Source: Edaphocola flava (GTDB taxonomy: Bacteria; Bacteroidota; Bacteroidia; Chitinophagales; Chitinophagaceae). Taken from it: a DNA stretch of 64,000 bases. Position 1 is the stretch's first letter; each line of letters starts with the position of its first letter. The position numbers and the translations under genes were made by a program. The stretch lies in NCBI RefSeq assembly GCF_004118155.1, contig NZ_SAIQ01000003.1, forward strand, positions 186,001-250,000, read 5' to 3'. Shown here one piece after another: positions 62,186 to 64,000 of the stretch. A model generated the notes under the pieces. It saw only the letters and a program-made list of their open reading frames with translations. It did not search any database and was not told the DNA's origin.

Positions 62186-63333
62186 GCAAATGGCCTGAAT
62201 ACAATTCCGGCATGAAACCCAAGCCAGGACTTATCATAAGAAGGTTTATCCATACTGATTGTGGTCTGCAACTGATAAGGTGTTTTAAATATTTCAAAAC
62301 CGGAAGGATCACTGATGCCCAGCTGAGGCGGTAAACTGTTCAGTGCAACTGTCTGATCACTGGCTCCGAAATAAAACCAGGTACGCATATGATTAAACAC
62401 AATGCCGACCTGCAACCCGAGTGTTTTGCTGAGTGCATATTCATAAACCAGACCGGCTTTAAAGAGATTAGCCTCGCTGCGCACCACACCTTCTATACGT
62501 ACCGTTGTCAGCGAATCCGGCGGGATGATGGAGTCATAAAAGACACTTGTTCTGGCTTTTGGCTGACCCCAGCTCGCATATACCCGTATCGCACTTTTAT
62601 CATCAAGCTCCTGCCGGTAACCTATTCCATAACGCAGATGCGCACCGGTATTGTGGTATGCATAAGACAGGGAAACATACAGGCCATTTGTGCCTACAGA
62701 CAATTGCGGATTCAGGTAGAATAACTCATCCCCATACAGCATCGCTTCTGCAAAAGGGCGCAATGACAGTACCGGTCTAAAAGGTGCTGCTCTTAAGCGC
62801 TTGGAGCGAAACAGCTCACGGGTATTCACACTACTTTCTGCAAGTGCCATTGCACCAGCCGGAACAATCTCCGAACTGCTGTCTGAAAGCGCATGCACAT
62901 TGGGTTCCCAGGCCAGCGGACCAATGAATGCTTCCGGGCTGATGGTTGTTTTTGATAATATGGTATCCTGCCGCGTATCCGTTTTGGCAACTATAGGAAT
63001 ATTTTTGCGTTGTACCTTTTTCCGGCCCTTTGTTTTATACAGTACAATATGCTTGCCAACTATGTGGTGTCCGATATGGTATTGCTTCCGGAGATGGGCA
63101 AAGAGCTGATCCATGTCCGTGTATTGTCCTTTCAGTACAATAACCATATCCCCATTCACGGCTTTGGCATTGTAAGAAAAGGAAAGTTGCTTTTGGTGCT
63201 TCACCTCCTGCATCAGCTCATATAATGTATACCTGCCTTTGGGCAGATTGACAACTTTATTGGCCAGGTATACCTGCGCATGCATGTTCAGTGCAAACAG
63301 ACAGCAAAAAATAAGGCTAATGATATAACGCAT
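62170..63333 (-). CDS. STN-domain outer-membrane protein, partner of FecR
   Basis: 387 residues from the ATG at 63333, which starts a signal peptide (MRYIISLIFCCLFALNMHAQ). The in-frame start at 63396 adds 21 residues before the signal and overlaps the FecR gene. The secretin/TonB short N-terminal (STN) domain is about 25-95 (YTLYELMQEVKHQKQLSFSYNAKAVNGDMVIVLKGQY). Next is a linker, then barrel-like strands (about 190-387: GTNGLYVSLSYAYHNTGAHL, ESYALSKTLGLQVGIVF-like). It lies 4 nt after the FecR stop, so the two are one operon. Unlike usual receptors it has no TonB plug. A signalling or small outer-membrane role is inferred. Confidence 0.75.
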   Translation of the reverse strand: MRYIISLIFCCLFALNMHAQVYLANKVVNLPKGRYTLYELMQEVKHQKQLSFSYNAKAVNGDMVIVLKGQYTDMDQLFAHLRKQYHIGHHIVGKHIVLYKTKGRKKVQRKNIPIVAKTDTRQDTILSKTTISPEAFIGPLAWEPNVHALSDSSSEIVPAGAMALAESSVNTRELFRSKRLRAAPFRPVLSLRPFAEAMLYGDELFYLNPQLSVGTNGLYVSLSYAYHNTGAHLRYGIGYRQELDDKSAIRVYASWGQPKARTSVFYDSIIPPDSLTTVRIEGVVRSEANLFKAGLVYEYALSKTLGLQVGIVFNHMRTWFYFGASDQTVALNSLPPQLGISDPSGFEIFKTPYQLQTTISMDKPSYDKSWLGFHAGIVFRPFAKRER

Positions 63334-63337
63334 AGGA

Positions 63338-64000
63338 TCAGTACAGGGAATAAACAGTGTCGTTTTCTTTTTTAACCTTGCAGGAAATAGTGGCACTCAG
63401 CATCTGCAGTACCTCATCTATACCGGCATGATCCGCTACCAGGTCTATCCGCTCCTCTTTGAGCGCCGCGCTGCTGATACGGATAGTATAGCCCAGTCGC
63501 TGCTGTATAATCTGTACAGCTTCTTCTAAGGAGATATTCCTGAGATTAAAGTCGGCATAGGGTGCAAACTTTGCCGGTGGCATCAGGCGTATAGATTGCC
63601 CTGCTGCCAGCAGAATAGTATCTGATGGCATATACAAAGCTACGGTTCCTTCCTGTACCCGTACTACAACACTATCATTAGTATTGCTCAGCAGGAAGCG
63701 CGTGCCGATATCTTCCAGGCTCAGCGTATCATTAAGGTGTAAGAACAGTCTTTGTATTTCCTTATGGCTGATGCTGAACTGTCCTCTACCGGTAAATCCT
63801 GCATTTATGATATTGTCTTTGATGTTGAATGCAAGAGCACTACCCGTTTGGCAATCGATGCGGTGATCGCTGTTCAGCAAAACACTGGTATCAATAGCAA
63901 AAAAGTGCGTCTCACCTTGTGTAAGGTATGGCCTATTGCCCTTTTGGTTGATGAAATACCAGGTTACCAGTAATGCCGGTACCAGTATAGCAGCCGCAAT
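63338..64000 (-). CDS. fecR-like: FecR-family anti-sigma/signal-transduction protein, C-terminal part (5' end outside window)
   Basis: The minus-strand frame is open to base 64000, so the apparent start at 63880 is internal. About 220 residues are visible. A transmembrane segment (AAAILVPALLVTWYFI) is followed by the periplasmic FecR domain (FLHLNDTLSLEDIGTRF, VQEGTVALYMPSDTILLAAGQSIRL) and a DUF4974/STN-like C-terminal domain (FNLRNISLEEAVQIIQQRLGYTI, AGIDEVLQMLSATISC). FecR proteins regulate an ECF sigma factor, usually encoded just upstream (out of view), together with a TonB-linked outer-membrane partner. Here the next gene encodes an STN protein without a plug. Confidence 0.88.
   Translation of the reverse strand: MAAAILVPALLVTWYFINQKGNRPYLTQGETHFFAIDTSVLLNSDHRIDCQTGSALAFNIKDNIINAGFTGRGQFSISHKEIQRLFLHLNDTLSLEDIGTRFLLSNTNDSVVVRVQEGTVALYMPSDTILLAAGQSIRLMPPAKFAPYADFNLRNISLEEAVQIIQQRLGYTIRISSAALKEERIDLVADHAGIDEVLQMLSATISCKVKKENDTVYSLY

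Noticed and set aside
63880-63881. Start of the FecR-like gene at 63880
   Set aside because: The minus-strand frame continues open through a transmembrane segment to the end of the window, so the start is outside.
1-64000. tRNA, rRNA, IS element and CRISPR search by eye
   Set aside because: No cloverleaf with a CCA-compatible acceptor, no rRNA motif, no transposase and no CRISPR-like array were noticed; a tRNA scan would be needed to exclude single tRNAs with certainty.

Overview
The window looks like chromosome from a Bacteroidota bacterium, most likely of the Chitinophagaceae/Sphingobacteriia type. Evidence: several secreted proteins end in type IX secretion (T9SS) sorting domains of type A and type B. 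There are two TonB-dependent receptors, a FecR anti-sigma factor followed by an STN-domain protein, and HYC_CC_PP and FISUMP families. Two genes carry the Bacteroidota -7 promoter box TAnnTTTG. Terminators are long, near-perfect palindromes. No rRNA, tRNA, IS transposase or CRISPR array was seen.

Layout. 1-2143: end of an ABC-2 permease and an M16 peptidase. 2565-4917: a TPP-riboswitch-controlled outer-membrane receptor. 5034-12840: a YtxH protein, a giant S8-like T9SS protein, a secreted aspartyl protease, DUF2200, and two small proteins, one of which is an EF-Tu domain III-like barrel. 13072-17462: a two-gene unit in which a catalase-like domain is fused to a LodA-type cysteine-tryptophylquinone (CTQ) amino-acid oxidase, followed by its LodB/GoxB-type flavoprotein. 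17518-22239: an AT-rich island holding a Gabija-like defence locus (OLD-family ATPase/TOPRIM nuclease plus UvrD-like helicase) and a third gene that looks like a PD-(D/E)xK nuclease. 23672-26517: 3-hydroxyanthranilate dioxygenase and a NatAB-like ABC exporter. 26720-37614: two paralogous giant surface proteins with 9 and 21 copies of a 66-residue repeat. 37785-43284: an outer-membrane barrel protein, an RluA pseudouridine synthase, and a metal-handling operon (HYC_CC_PP, HMA protein, TonB receptor). 43688-46122: TPR protein, pyrophosphatase, DUF4240 protein. 46321-52123: two more T9SS cargo proteins and a TPR/LuxR-type regulator. 52530-64000: PaaY, PaaD, an rRNA methyltransferase, a lipoprotein, a thioredoxin-like protein, a ClC transporter, cysteine desulfurase, QueG, an MFS transporter, and a FecR/STN pair cut by the window end.

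Main points of interest. (1) The catalase-like/CTQ-oxidase fusion would place a hydrogen-peroxide producer and a haem-peroxidase-fold domain on one polypeptide. (2) The three-gene Gabija-like island differs in base composition from its surroundings. (3) A multi-hairpin intergenic repeat family occurs in at least three clear and two diverged copies, always between genes. (4) An orphan EF-Tu domain III-like protein is paired with an unrecognised small protein. Functional statements rest on motifs and remembered family features; no database search was run.
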